Shown one piece after another: positions 23,746 to 31,900 of a DNA stretch of 39,782 nt. Origin of the DNA: Streptomyces phaeochromogenes (GTDB taxonomy: Bacteria > Actinomycetota > Actinomycetes > Streptomycetales > Streptomycetaceae); the NCBI RefSeq assembly GCF_001418655.1, contig NZ_LIQZ01000327.1:1-39782 (forward strand), given 5' to 3'. A program made the position numbers and the translations under genes. How positions within the stretch are numbered: the stretch's first letter is position 1; each line of letters starts with the position of its first letter. Below the pieces are notes generated by a model, which saw only the letters and a list, made by a program, of their open reading frames with translations, ran no database searches and had not been told where the DNA came from.

Positions 23746-23863
23746 GGGCAGCACGCCCGACCGTCGTCCGTTGATCGCCTTCGCCTGGCTCTGGGTGGGG
23801 GCGCCGCTGGCCTATGGTCTGTACGAGCTGGTGCAGAAGGCCACCCAATTGTTCACAGGGTAG
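23717..23863 (+). CDS. Small membrane partner of the OFA transporter (48 aa)
   Basis: 48 residues from ATG 23717 to TAG 23861-23863, preceded by GGGAGG with a 7-nt spacer. It begins inside the end of the antiporter gene (29-bp overlap in another frame), so the two are translated together. After a polar N-terminus (MSTSDSSPPEGSTPDRRP) a single membrane helix follows (about 19-36, LIAFAWLWVGAPLAYGLYEL), then a short charged tail. Small single-helix proteins of this pattern accompany OFA-type transporters in actinobacteria and are annotated as MFS small subunits. A direct interaction is inferred, not shown. Confidence 0.78.
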   Translation: MSTSDSSPPEGSTPDRRPLIAFAWLWVGAPLAYGLYELVQKATQLFTG

Positions 23864-23999
23864 GTGCTCGGGTGTCCGAGGGCCTGACAGAAGCCGACAA
23901 GGGTGGCACACCAATCCTGTGGCATTACGTGCCCTCGTACCCGTGAGTACCTGATCAGACTGGTGAGTCCCGTTACCCAGGCAACCAAGGGGACCGCCC

Positions 24000-24938
24000 A
24001 TGAACGGCTCACGCATCGCCGCTGTCGGCCACTACCAGCCCGCCAGGATCCTCACCAACGAGGACCTGGCGGAACTGGTCGACACCAGCGACGAGTGGAT
24101 CACGAGCCGGGTGGGCATCCGTACGCGGCACATCGCGGGCCCCGACGAACCGGTCGACGAGCTGGCCGCGCACGCGGCGGCCAAGGCCCTGGCGGCAGCC
24201 GGCCTCGCCCCCGACGACATCGACTTCGTCCTGGTGGCCACCTCCACCGCCGTCGACAAGTCGCCGAACATGGCCGCCCGGGTCGCCGCCCGCCTCGGCA
24301 TCCCCTCGCCCGCCGCCATGGACGTCAACGTCGTCTGCGCGGGCTTCACGCACGCCCTGGCCACCGCCGACCACGCCGTACGCGCGGGTGCCGCGACCCG
24401 GGTGCTGGTCATCGGCGCCGACAAGATGTCCGACGTGGCCGACTGGACGGACCGTACGACCTGTGTGCTCGTCGGGGACGGGGCGGGAGCCGCCGTTGTC
24501 GAGGCCGCGGAGGATGCCGGCATCGGGCCCGTGCTGTGGGGCTCGGTGCCCGAGATGGGACACGCGGTACGTATCGAGGGCACCCCCTCGCGGTTCGCGC
24601 AGGAGGGCCAGAGCGTCTACCGCTGGGCGACCACCAAGCTCCCGTCCCTCGCGCGCGCGGCCTGCGAGCGCGCCGGTCTGACCCCCGAGGACCTCGCCGC
24701 GGTCGTGCTGCACCAGGCCAACCTGCGCATCATCGAGCCCCTCGCCGCGAAGATCGGCGCCGTGAACGCCGTCGTGGCACGCGATGTCACCGAATCGGGC
24801 AACACCTCCGCCGCCAGCATCCCGATCGCCCTGTCCAAGCTCGTCGAGCGCGGCGAGATCTCCACCGGCGACCCGGTCCTCCTCTTCGGCTTCGGCGGCA
24901 ACCTCTCGTACGCGGGACAGGTCATCCGCTGCCCGTGA
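24000..24938 (+). CDS. 3-oxoacyl-ACP synthase III (FabH)-like protein
   Basis: 312 residues of the FabH/KAS III thiolase fold. The catalytic triad is Cys113 (NVVCAGF), His238 (LHQANLRI) and Asn268 (SGNTSAAS). DTSDEWITSRVGIRTRHIA (28-46) is the classic FabH N-terminal signature, and GFGGNLSYAGQVIRC closes the protein. It condenses an acyl-CoA starter with malonyl-ACP. It stands apart from a housekeeping fab cluster and from acyl carrier protein genes, so it may serve a special starter unit or a secondary metabolite; this is inference. The start is ATG 24000 with AAGGGG upstream. A GntR gene follows 171 bp later. Confidence 0.93.
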   Translation: MNGSRIAAVGHYQPARILTNEDLAELVDTSDEWITSRVGIRTRHIAGPDEPVDELAAHAAAKALAAAGLAPDDIDFVLVATSTAVDKSPNMAARVAARLGIPSPAAMDVNVVCAGFTHALATADHAVRAGAATRVLVIGADKMSDVADWTDRTTCVLVGDGAGAAVVEAAEDAGIGPVLWGSVPEMGHAVRIEGTPSRFAQEGQSVYRWATTKLPSLARAACERAGLTPEDLAAVVLHQANLRIIEPLAAKIGAVNAVVARDVTESGNTSAASIPIALSKLVERGEISTGDPVLLFGFGGNLSYAGQVIRCP

Positions 24939-25010
24939 CGTGCGCGTATGCCGTCGGGCGAGTCGCTCGGGCGGGGCGTGTGACGAGGCCAACTCCCCTC
25001 CGGCCTGGCC

Positions 25011-25050
25011 ATTGTGCGCCGTAGACTGTAGACGAAAGACAATTGATACT
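25011..25050 (+). promoter_or_regulatory. Candidate autoregulatory operator of the GntR gene
   Basis: An A+T-rich island holds GTAGACTGTAGAC (tandem GTAGAC), then AGACAATTGATACT. ATTGT (25011-25015) and ACAAT (25039-25043) are inverted. ACTGTAGAC (25025-25033) is identical to part of the palindrome upstream of the formate dehydrogenase operon. The position, 60-100 bp before ATG 25110, fits a promoter with operator. Confidence 0.45.
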
Positions 25051-25109
25051 GGCTTTGAGGCTGCCGTGCCGCCGCGTGTACGCCGCCGCTGCCCAGGAGG
25101 GGGACCGCG

Positions 25110-25787
25110 ATGTTGTCGACCGGACTGCCGCAGGGGTCGGTGCCCAAGCTCGAACGGCCGGGACCGCTGCGGGACCGTGTCTACGAAGCACTGCTCGAAC
25201 TGATCACGACCCGTGCCCTGCAGCCCGGCCAGCACCTGGTCGAGAGCGAGTTGGCGGGGCACCTCGGGGTCTCCCGGCAGCCCGTGCGCGAGGCGCTGCA
25301 GCGGCTGAACACCGAGGGATGGGTCGATCTACGGCCCGCCCAGGGCGCCTTCGTGCACGAACCGACTGAGGCCGAGGCGGACCAACTCCTCACCGTACGC
25401 ACGCTGTTGGAGGCCGAGGCCGCCCGACTCGCGGCGGCCAACACGGGCACGGCGGGCATCGCCGCCCTCGAGGAGCTGTGCGCCCAGGGCGAGGAGGCGG
25501 TCGGCGCCGACGACGTGGACGGAGCGGTCGCGATGAACGCCCGCTTCCACGCGAAGGTCATGGAGCTCGCGGGCAACACCGTCCTCGCCGAACTGGCCGC
25601 CCAGGTCGACCGGCGGGTCCGCTGGTACTACACGCCGGTCGCCCGGCAGCGCGGCCACCAGTCCTGGATCGAGCACCGCGACCTGATCGCCGCGATCGCC
25701 GCCCGCGACGAGCAGCGCGCGACCGAGGTCATGCGCGCCCACACGGAGCACACGCGCCGGACGTACCACGCGCGACCGCGCGACTAG
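25110..25787 (+). CDS. GntR family transcriptional regulator, FCD (FadR) subfamily
   Basis: 225 residues. The winged helix-turn-helix (about 18-82) contains PLRDRVYEALLELITTRALQPGQHLVESELAGHLGVSRQPVREALQ, a textbook GntR domain. The all-helical FCD effector domain (about 88-212) has NARFHAKVMELAGN and HRDLIAAIAARDEQRATEVMRAH, where the metal- or acid-binding Asp and His residues lie. FCD regulators usually sense small carboxylic acids. The start is ATG 25110 behind AGGAGGGGG. The shared ACTGTAGAC motif suggests that it controls itself and perhaps the formate dehydrogenase operon; this is inference. Confidence 0.93.
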   Translation: MLSTGLPQGSVPKLERPGPLRDRVYEALLELITTRALQPGQHLVESELAGHLGVSRQPVREALQRLNTEGWVDLRPAQGAFVHEPTEAEADQLLTVRTLLEAEAARLAAANTGTAGIAALEELCAQGEEAVGADDVDGAVAMNARFHAKVMELAGNTVLAELAAQVDRRVRWYYTPVARQRGHQSWIEHRDLIAAIAARDEQRATEVMRAHTEHTRRTYHARPRD

Positions 25788-25833
25788 ACGACCGGAAAGG
25801 TCTTGTGAGGCGAGGCGAGGCGGCCCCGGCCCG

Positions 25834-26658
25834 TCAGAACGCGTCCGCGTGTTCCGTCGCCCACTGCCGGAACGTGCGCGGCGGTTGCCCTGTGACCTCC
25901 TCGACCGTGGGCAGGACCTGGGACTCGTCCAGGATCCCGTCGGCGAAGAAGCGGAGGAACGCCTCGGCGTACGGAGCCGGGAAGGCGGCCCCCAGTGCCT
26001 CGCGGGCCTCCTCGTCCGTGAGGCCGACGGTACGCAGCTCGCGGCCCAGCACCTCACCGATGACGGCGATCCTGTCGGCGGGCAGCAGCGACTGAGGGCC
26101 CGTCAGGGTGTAGACGTGGCCCGCGTGTTCGGACGAGAGGAGCGCCCGGGCGGCGACCTGGGCTATGTCGTACGGGTCGATGTCCGCCGTACGGACTCCG
26201 GGGAACGGCACACGTACCTCGTCGCCCTTGCGTATCTGGTCCGCCAGCGACACCGCGTTGGACATGAAGCTCACGGGCCGCAGGAAGGTCCAGGCGAGCC
26301 CGGACTCGCGCACCCCGTCCTCCGACGCCCGCATATAGCGGGTGACCGCGTTCCCGTCGTCGACCGCGGCCGACTTGCCGGACAGCATCACGACCCGCTC
26401 GACACCCGCCGCCCGCGCGTCGGCGAGAACGGCCCGCTGCCCCTCGTACCCGGGCATCAGGAACAGGGCCCGCACCCCGTCGAGCGACGCCCGTACGGTC
26501 TCCGGGCGGTTCAGATCGCCGGCCACCCCCTCGGCACCCTGCGGCAGTCCGGCCCCCTCGCCCGAACGGCTCATCGCCCGCACCGGCTCACCCGCGGCGG
26601 CCACCGCGCGCACCACACCGGCGCCGACGTTCCCCGTGGCACCCGACACCAGGATCAT
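25834..26658 (-). CDS. NmrA-like NAD(P)-binding oxidoreductase
   Basis: 274 residues of the atypical short-chain-dehydrogenase/NmrA type. The nucleotide motif GATGNVGAGVV starts at residue 6. The middle part reads RVVMLSGKSAAV and FLRPVSFMSN, close to quinone-reductase-like NmrA proteins such as QorB, which lack the classic Tyr-Lys pair. The C-terminal half (LTGPQSLLPADRIAVIGEVL, VEEVTGQPPRTFRQWATEH) is typical of streptomycete members. The start is ATG 26658 behind GGGGGAAA. It is convergent with the GntR gene and divergent from the ROK regulator, whose candidate operator lies between them. The substrate is unknown; a redox sensor role is also possible. Confidence 0.85.
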   Translation of the reverse strand: MILVSGATGNVGAGVVRAVAAAGEPVRAMSRSGEGAGLPQGAEGVAGDLNRPETVRASLDGVRALFLMPGYEGQRAVLADARAAGVERVVMLSGKSAAVDDGNAVTRYMRASEDGVRESGLAWTFLRPVSFMSNAVSLADQIRKGDEVRVPFPGVRTADIDPYDIAQVAARALLSSEHAGHVYTLTGPQSLLPADRIAVIGEVLGRELRTVGLTDEEAREALGAAFPAPYAEAFLRFFADGILDESQVLPTVEEVTGQPPRTFRQWATEHADAF

Positions 26659-26764
26659 GAGTTTCCCCCTCTCCCGCCCCGGGCCACGGCAGCCCGGAGC
26701 ACAGGGTGCCCATCCTGCTGTGTCCTTCCGCGCGTGGCCACCGCCCCAACTCGCTTTGTCCTCT

Positions 26765-26837
26765 GAGTGGAAGAAGTAGTCAGCAATTCGTGCGCAACTT
26801 CTTCCCAGCTTCGGCAGCCGCTGCTACGTTCCACTCG
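26765..26837 (+). promoter_or_regulatory. Nested inverted repeats at the ROK regulator promoter
   Basis: GGAAGAAGT (26769-26777) and ACTTCTTCC (26797-26805) form a perfect 9-bp inverted repeat. Outside it GAGTGGAA (26765-26772) pairs with TTCCACTC (26829-26836). A -10-like TACGTT lies at 26825-26830. The layout suggests an operator covering the promoter of the ROK gene, and perhaps of the divergent NmrA-like gene, probably bound by the ROK protein itself. Confidence 0.5.
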
Positions 26838-26878
26838 AAAGCCAACGACGGCGGTGCCGATGAGGCGGGGAGGGGCTC

Positions 26879-28069
26879 GTGAGACGCATGACGGCGCGAC
26901 CCGGAAACGCCCACCAGGCGCGGCTGCTCAGGCTGCTGCGTGACGGGGGTCCCAACTCGCGGGCCCAGCTGGGCGATCAGGTGGACCTCTCGCGGTCCAA
27001 GCTGGCCGTCGAGGTCGAACGGCTGCTGGAAACGGGCCTTGTCGTGGCCGACGGACTCGCCGCCTCGCGCGGTGGCCGCCGCTCCCACAACATCCGGCTC
27101 GCTCCCGCACTGCGCTTCCTCGGGGTCGACATCGGCGCCACCTCGGTCGATGTCGCCGTCACCAACGCGGAGCTGGAGGTGCTGGGGCACATCAACCAGC
27201 CCATGGACGTACGCGAGGGCCCGGTCGCGGTCTTCGAGCAAGTGCTCGCCATGGCAGCGAAGTTGAAGGCCTCGGGGCTCGCGGAGGGGTTCGACGGCGC
27301 CGGCATCGGCGTACCCGGCCCGGTCCGTTTCCCCGAGGGCGTCCCGGTCGCCCCGCCGATCATGCCGGGCTGGGACGGGTTCCCGGTCCGCGAGGCGCTG
27401 AGTCAGGACCTCGGCTGCCCCGTCATGGTCGACAACGACGTGAACCTGATGGCGATGGGGGAGCAGCACGCGGGCGTGGCCCGTTCCGTGGGCGACTTCC
27501 TCTGCGTCAAGATCGGTACCGGTATCGGCTGCGGGATCGTCGTCGGCGGTGAGGTCTACCGCGGTACGACGGGCAGCGCGGGCGACATCGGCCATATCCA
27601 GGCCGTGCCGGACGGCCGCCCGTGCGCGTGCGGCAACCGGGGCTGCCTGGAGGCCCACTTCAGCGGCGCCGCGCTCGCCCGCGACGCCACGGAGGCCGCC
27701 CAGCAGGGGCTTTCCCAGGAACTGGCGGCACGGCTGGAGGCGGCGGGCGCCCTGAGCGCCGTCGACGTCGCCGCTGCGGCTGCCGCGGGTGACGCCACCG
27801 CGCTCGATCTGATCCGCGAGGGCGGCAACCGCACCGGCCAGGTCATCGCCGGACTCGTCAGCTTCTTCAATCCGGGCCTGGTGGTGATCGGCGGCGGTGT
27901 GACCGGACTCGGCCACACCCTGCTCGCCGCGATCCGCACCCAGGTCTACCGCCAGTCGCTGCCTCTGGCGACCGGCAACCTCCCGATCGTACTGGGGGAG
28001 TTGGGCCCCACCGCCGGAGTCATCGGCGCGGCCCGGCTCATCAGCGACCACCTCTTCTCACCCGCGTAA
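26879..28069 (+). CDS. ROK family sugar-responsive transcriptional regulator
   Basis: 396 residues. The N-terminal winged helix-turn-helix (about 10-62, LLRLLRDGGPNSRAQLGDQV, LSRSKLAVEVERLLETGLV) is followed by a ROK kinase-like domain: ATP motif LGVDIGATSVDVAV (81-94), VDNDVN with Asp187, and GDIGHI where family kinases have GEIGH. The zinc-site residues are His239, Cys249, Cys251 and Cys256 (CACGNRGCLEA). With a DNA-binding domain and Asp in place of the usual Glu it is a repressor rather than a glucokinase. The start is GTG 26879 behind GGGGAGGGG; ATG 26888 is possible. It heads the sugar locus and very likely controls it. Confidence 0.92.
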   Translation: MRRMTARPGNAHQARLLRLLRDGGPNSRAQLGDQVDLSRSKLAVEVERLLETGLVVADGLAASRGGRRSHNIRLAPALRFLGVDIGATSVDVAVTNAELEVLGHINQPMDVREGPVAVFEQVLAMAAKLKASGLAEGFDGAGIGVPGPVRFPEGVPVAPPIMPGWDGFPVREALSQDLGCPVMVDNDVNLMAMGEQHAGVARSVGDFLCVKIGTGIGCGIVVGGEVYRGTTGSAGDIGHIQAVPDGRPCACGNRGCLEAHFSGAALARDATEAAQQGLSQELAARLEAAGALSAVDVAAAAAAGDATALDLIREGGNRTGQVIAGLVSFFNPGLVVIGGGVTGLGHTLLAAIRTQVYRQSLPLATGNLPIVLGELGPTAGVIGAARLISDHLFSPA

Positions 28070-28081
28070 CGCCTGCTTCCA

Positions 28082-28157
28082 GAGCCGCAACAGCGCCACA
28101 TCTCCACGAGCCGCAAGAGCGCCACCTTCTCCGAGCCGCAAGAGCAGCACCTCTTCC
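28082..28157 (+). repeat. Three tandem 25-26-bp repeats between the ROK gene and the ABC operon
   Basis: Units beginning GAGCCGCAA start at 28082, 28108 and 28133. Units two and three share GAGCCGCAAGAGC and the following GCACCT/CCACCTTC-rich half. The array begins 13 bp after the ROK stop and ends about 100 bp before the ATPase ATG. It may be a binding-site array for the ABC operon promoter or a transcribed leader. There are no spacers, so it is not a CRISPR. Confidence 0.6.
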
Positions 28158-28255
28158 CGAGGCGCTCCCGCACCACACCTCACAACACACCTCGCTTCGC
28201 CCTGCCCTCACTCCGCCCTGCCCTGAGACCGGCCCGCACGCCGAGGGGAACCGTC

Positions 28256-29773
28256 ATGGCTCCAGAACCACCCCTGCTCACCATGTCCGGCATCACCAAG
28301 TCGTTCCCCGGTGTCCGGGCCCTCGACGGCGTCGACCTCGACGTCCAGACCGGCGAAGTGCACTGCCTGCTCGGCCAGAACGGCGCGGGGAAGTCCACGC
28401 TCATCAAGGTCCTGGCAGGCGCCCACCAGCCGGACGACGGCACGATCACCTGGCGCGGCGAACAGGTCACCCTGCGCTCGCCCATCGCCGCCATGCGCCT
28501 CGGCATCGCCACCATCTACCAGGAACTCGACCTGGTGGAGCACCTGTCGGTGGCCGAGAACGTCTACCTCGGCCATGAGCCGACGACCGCCGGTTTCGTC
28601 GTACGCGGCAAGGACGCCAAGGCGTCAACTGCCGCTCTGCTCAAGCGACTTGGGCACTCGGAGGTCGATCCCGCACGGCTCGTCGGTGACCTGTCCGCCG
28701 CCCAGCAGCAGATCGTCTCCATGGCACGGGCGCTCTCCCACGACGTACGCCTGATCGTCATGGACGAACCGTCCGCTGCCCTGGACCCCGACGAGGTCGA
28801 CAACCTCTTCCGTATCGTCGGCGACCTGACCGCGGAGGGCGTCGCCGTCGTCTACATCTCGCACCGGCTGGAGGAGATCCGCCGCATCGGCGACCGGGTC
28901 ACGGTCCTGAAGGACGGCCGGGCGGTGGCGGGCGGACTGCCCGCGAAGTCGACGCCGACCCGCGAGGTCGTCGCCCTGATGACCGGGCGGAACGTCGAGT
29001 ACGTCTTCCCCGAGCGGCCCACGCACCAGGCGCTGCCCGATCCCGTGCTGGAGGTCCAAGGCCTCTCCCGCGACGGTGAGTTCGCCTCGCTCGACCTCAC
29101 CCTGCGCCCCGGCGAGATCGTCGGCCTCGCGGGACTCGTCGGCTCCGGCCGCTCCGAGATCCTGGAGACGATCTACGGCGCCCGCAGGCCGAGCACCGGT
29201 CAAGTCCTCGTCGACGGAAAGCGGTTGAAGCCCGGCAGCGTGCGCGCCGCCGTCCGCGCCGGACTTGGCCTCGCCCCCGAAGAGCGCAAGGCGCAGGCCC
29301 TGCTGATGCTGGAGTCCGTCACCCGGAACGTCTCCGTGTCCTCCATGTCCCGCTTCTCGTACGGGGGTTGGCTCGACCGGAGCGCCGAGCGGAACGCGGC
29401 GCAGAAGGCGACCCGCGAGCTGTCACTGCGCCCCGACAACCCGTCCGCCCCCGTGCGCACCCTCTCCGGCGGCAACCAGCAGAAGGCGGTCCTCGCCCGC
29501 TGGCTGCTGCGCGGCTGCCGGGTGCTGCTGCTCGACGAACCGACCCGCGGCGTCGACGTCGGCGCCCGCGCCGAGCTGTACGCCGTCATCCGCCGCCTCG
29601 CCGACGAAGGCCTGGCCGTGCTCATGGTCTCCAGTGAAGTACCCGAGGTCCTCGGCCTCGCCGACCGCGTCCTGGTGCTCCGAGAAGGCCGGGTCGTGCA
29701 CACGGCGCCCGCCCAGGAGCTCGACGAACACCGCGTACTCGACCTCGTCATGGAAGGAAGCCCGGCGTCATGA
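28256..29773 (+). CDS. Sugar ABC importer ATPase, two-domain (RbsA/XylG type)
   Basis: 505 residues with two ATPase halves, as in carbohydrate-uptake class 2 importers. First half: Walker A GQNGAGKSTLIK (about 37-48), signature-like DLSAAQQQ, Walker B LIVMDEPSAALD. Second half (from about 260): the degenerate P-loop GLVGSGRSEILE, the strong signature LSGGNQQK, and LLLDEPTRGVDVG. A weak second P-loop is normal for this family. The protein energises uptake of a ribose-, xylose- or galactose-like sugar at the cytoplasmic face. It is the first gene of the ABC operon; the start is ATG 28256 behind GAGGGGAA, and its stop overlaps the permease ATG (ATGA). Confidence 0.95.
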   Translation: MAPEPPLLTMSGITKSFPGVRALDGVDLDVQTGEVHCLLGQNGAGKSTLIKVLAGAHQPDDGTITWRGEQVTLRSPIAAMRLGIATIYQELDLVEHLSVAENVYLGHEPTTAGFVVRGKDAKASTAALLKRLGHSEVDPARLVGDLSAAQQQIVSMARALSHDVRLIVMDEPSAALDPDEVDNLFRIVGDLTAEGVAVVYISHRLEEIRRIGDRVTVLKDGRAVAGGLPAKSTPTREVVALMTGRNVEYVFPERPTHQALPDPVLEVQGLSRDGEFASLDLTLRPGEIVGLAGLVGSGRSEILETIYGARRPSTGQVLVDGKRLKPGSVRAAVRAGLGLAPEERKAQALLMLESVTRNVSVSSMSRFSYGGWLDRSAERNAAQKATRELSLRPDNPSAPVRTLSGGNQQKAVLARWLLRGCRVLLLDEPTRGVDVGARAELYAVIRRLADEGLAVLMVSSEVPEVLGLADRVLVLREGRVVHTAPAQELDEHRVLDLVMEGSPAS

Positions 29774-30789
29774 CGCAGCCCGTGTCCCCGCCCCGGGACG
29801 AAATCCCGAAGCTGTCACCACAGGTGGAACCCAGTCCGTGGCGGGCGGTGGTGGCCCGTGCCGACGTCCGCACGCTCTCGCTGCTCGGTGTGCTCGCCGC
29901 CCTGATCCTCATCGGAGGCATCACCAAGCCCGACGAGTTCCTCGACACCCGCAACCTCCAACTGGTCCTCACCCAGGCCTCGGTGATCGGTGTCGTCACG
30001 GTCGGCATGACCTTCGTCATCATCTCCGGCGGCATCGACCTGTCCGTCGGCGCGATCGTCGCGCTCGCCTCGGTGTGGGCGACGACCGTCGCCACCCAGG
30101 ACTTCGGCTTCGTCGGCATCTTCTTCACGGCGGTGATCGTCGGCGTCGGCTGCGGCCTCGTCAACGGGGTGCTGATCGCGTACGGCACCATGGTGCCGTT
30201 CATCGCGACCCTGGCCATGCTCGCCTCGGCCCGCGGGCTCGCCCTCCAGATAACCGACGGCAACACCCAGGTCGTCACCGTCGACGGCATCCTCGACCTC
30301 GGTGAGCGCGACTCCTACGTCCTCGGCGTCCCGCCGCTCGTCATGGTGTTCGCGGTCGTGACGATCATCGGCTGGCTCGTGCTCAACCGCACCACCTTCG
30401 GCCGCCGCACGGTCGCCGTCGGCGGCAACGCGGAGGCGGCCCGACTCGCCGGCATCGACGTACGCCGCCAGCGCCTCTACCTCTACCTGCTGTCCGGACT
30501 GTGCTGCGGCATCGCGGCCTTCCTGCTGATCATCCTGTCCGGCTCGGGCCAGAACACCAACGGCAACCTCTACGAACTCGACGCCATCGCCGCCGCGATC
30601 ATCGGCGGCACGCTGCTCACCGGGGGACGCGGCACCATCGTCGGCTCGGTGCTCGGAGTCCTGATCTTCACCACGATCACCAACATTTTCGCCCTGAACA
30701 ACCTGCAGAGCGACGTCCAGCAGATCGCCAAGGGCGCGATCATCGTCGCCGCCGTGCTCGTCCAGCGCCGTACCGCCAGCACGACCTGA
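29770..30789 (+). CDS. Sugar ABC importer permease (RbsC type)
   Basis: 339 residues with about eight to ten membrane helices. Family landmarks: VTVGMTFVIISGGIDLSVGAIVAL (about 75-98), NGVLIAYGTMVPFIATLAM (about 134-152), NRTTFGRRTVAVGGNAEAARLAGIDV (about 207-232, the coupling loop) and AIAAAIIGGTLLTGGRGTIVGSVLG. The start is ATG 29770, overlapping the ATPase stop by 4 bp. It forms the membrane channel and probably works as a homodimer, since there is only one permease gene. Confidence 0.95.
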   Translation: MTQPVSPPRDEIPKLSPQVEPSPWRAVVARADVRTLSLLGVLAALILIGGITKPDEFLDTRNLQLVLTQASVIGVVTVGMTFVIISGGIDLSVGAIVALASVWATTVATQDFGFVGIFFTAVIVGVGCGLVNGVLIAYGTMVPFIATLAMLASARGLALQITDGNTQVVTVDGILDLGERDSYVLGVPPLVMVFAVVTIIGWLVLNRTTFGRRTVAVGGNAEAARLAGIDVRRQRLYLYLLSGLCCGIAAFLLIILSGSGQNTNGNLYELDAIAAAIIGGTLLTGGRGTIVGSVLGVLIFTTITNIFALNNLQSDVQQIAKGAIIVAAVLVQRRTASTT

Positions 30790-30803
30790 GGAAAGGGTTC
30801 ACC

Positions 30804-31841
30804 ATGCCAGAGATCACGAGCCGCAGAGGACTGCTCTTCGGCACCGCCGCCGTCTCGGCCGGTGTCCTCCTCGCCGGTTGCACCAGCAACGAATCCAAGG
30901 ACGAGCCGGCCTCCAACGACCAGCCCGCCGCCGACGACAAGCCCGGCAAGCAGGTCACCATCGGCTTCGCCGGCCCGCAGGCCGACCACGGCTGGCTCAA
31001 CGCGATCAACGACAACGCCAAGAGCCGCGCCAAGAAGTACAAGGACGTGACGCTGGAGATCACGGAGGGCTCCAACGACACCGCCCAGCAGATCGGCCAG
31101 ATCGAGACGCTGATCAACAAGAAGGTCGACGTCCTGGTGGTGCTGCCCGCCGACGGCAAGGCGCTCACCCAGGTCGGCCTCCAGGCCATGCGCGCGGGCA
31201 TCCCGGTCGTCAACCTCGACCGGATCTTCAACTCCCCGCAGGCGTACCGCTGCTGGATAGGCGGCGACAACTACGGCATGGGCCTCAACGCCGGCCACTA
31301 CATCGGCGAGCAGCTCAAGGACAAGAAGGGCGCCCGGGTCATCGAGCTCGCGGGCCTCGACAACCTGGAGCTGACGAAGCAGCGCACGCAGGGCTTCGAC
31401 GCGGCCCTGAAGAACTACCCGAACATCAAGAAGGTCGCCCGCCAGGCCGCCGAGTTCACCGTCGAGTCGGGACAGGCCAAGATGTCCCAGCTCCTCCAGG
31501 CCCAGTCGAACTTCGACGCCCTGTGGAACCACGACGACGACCAGGGGGTCGGCGCCCTGCGCGCCATCGAGCAGGCCGGACGCGACGACTTCCTGATGGT
31601 CGGCGGCGCGGGCGCCCTGTCCGCGATGCAGGCCATCGAGTCGGACAACAGCGTTCTCAAGGCCACCGTCCTCTACCCGCCCACCATGGCCGCGTCCGCG
31701 ATCGACCTCGCCCGCGCCCTCGGCCAGAGCAAGGGCATCGGCGGCCTCGCCGAGTTCGAGATCCCCTCGTCCCTGACGCTCTACTCGGCAGTCGTCGACA
31801 AGGAGAACGTCAAGACGTACCTGCCCACGGGCTTCAAGTAG
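30804..31841 (+). CDS. Sugar ABC importer substrate-binding lipoprotein with Tat signal
   Basis: 345 residues. The signal carries a twin-arginine motif (SRRGLLF, 6-12) and a lipobox LLAGC with Cys26, so it is probably exported folded by Tat and lipidated. The mature domain is RbsB-like: VTIGFAGPQADHGWLNAIND, ITEGSNDTAQQIGQIETLINKKVDVLVVLP and GIPVVNLDRIFN. It would bind the imported sugar outside the cell. The start is ATG 30804 with GAGGAAAGG upstream. Two tandem hairpins follow the stop and may let this gene be expressed above its neighbours. Confidence 0.93.
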   Translation: MPEITSRRGLLFGTAAVSAGVLLAGCTSNESKDEPASNDQPAADDKPGKQVTIGFAGPQADHGWLNAINDNAKSRAKKYKDVTLEITEGSNDTAQQIGQIETLINKKVDVLVVLPADGKALTQVGLQAMRAGIPVVNLDRIFNSPQAYRCWIGGDNYGMGLNAGHYIGEQLKDKKGARVIELAGLDNLELTKQRTQGFDAALKNYPNIKKVARQAAEFTVESGQAKMSQLLQAQSNFDALWNHDDDQGVGALRAIEQAGRDDFLMVGGAGALSAMQAIESDNSVLKATVLYPPTMAASAIDLARALGQSKGIGGLAEFEIPSSLTLYSAVVDKENVKTYLPTGFK

Positions 31842-31846
31842 GCCGT

Positions 31847-31900
31847 GCCCCGTCAGGGGCGCCCCGTAAGGGGCGCGGGGAACTGCGCGACCAGCCAAAA
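31847..31900 (+). terminator. Tandem hairpins inside the sugar operon, with intergenic element (copy 4)
   Basis: GCCCC-GTCA-GGGGC (31847-31860) and GCCCC-GTAA-GGGGC (31861-31874) follow the binding-protein stop directly. Together with GCGGGGAACTGCGCGACCAG they are the clearest copy of the streptomycete element. With no T-run this is probably a partial terminator or an mRNA-stabilising 3' structure, leaving some read-through to the dehydrogenase gene. Confidence 0.6.

Noticed and set aside
25785..25833. Terminator between the GntR and NmrA-like genes (GACC-GGAAA-GGTC)
   Set aside because: The stem is only 4 bp with no proper T-run, so the evidence is too weak to list as a feature.
28082..28157. 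CRISPR-like array
   Set aside because: The repeats are directly adjacent with no unique spacers, only three imperfect units, and no cas genes are present.
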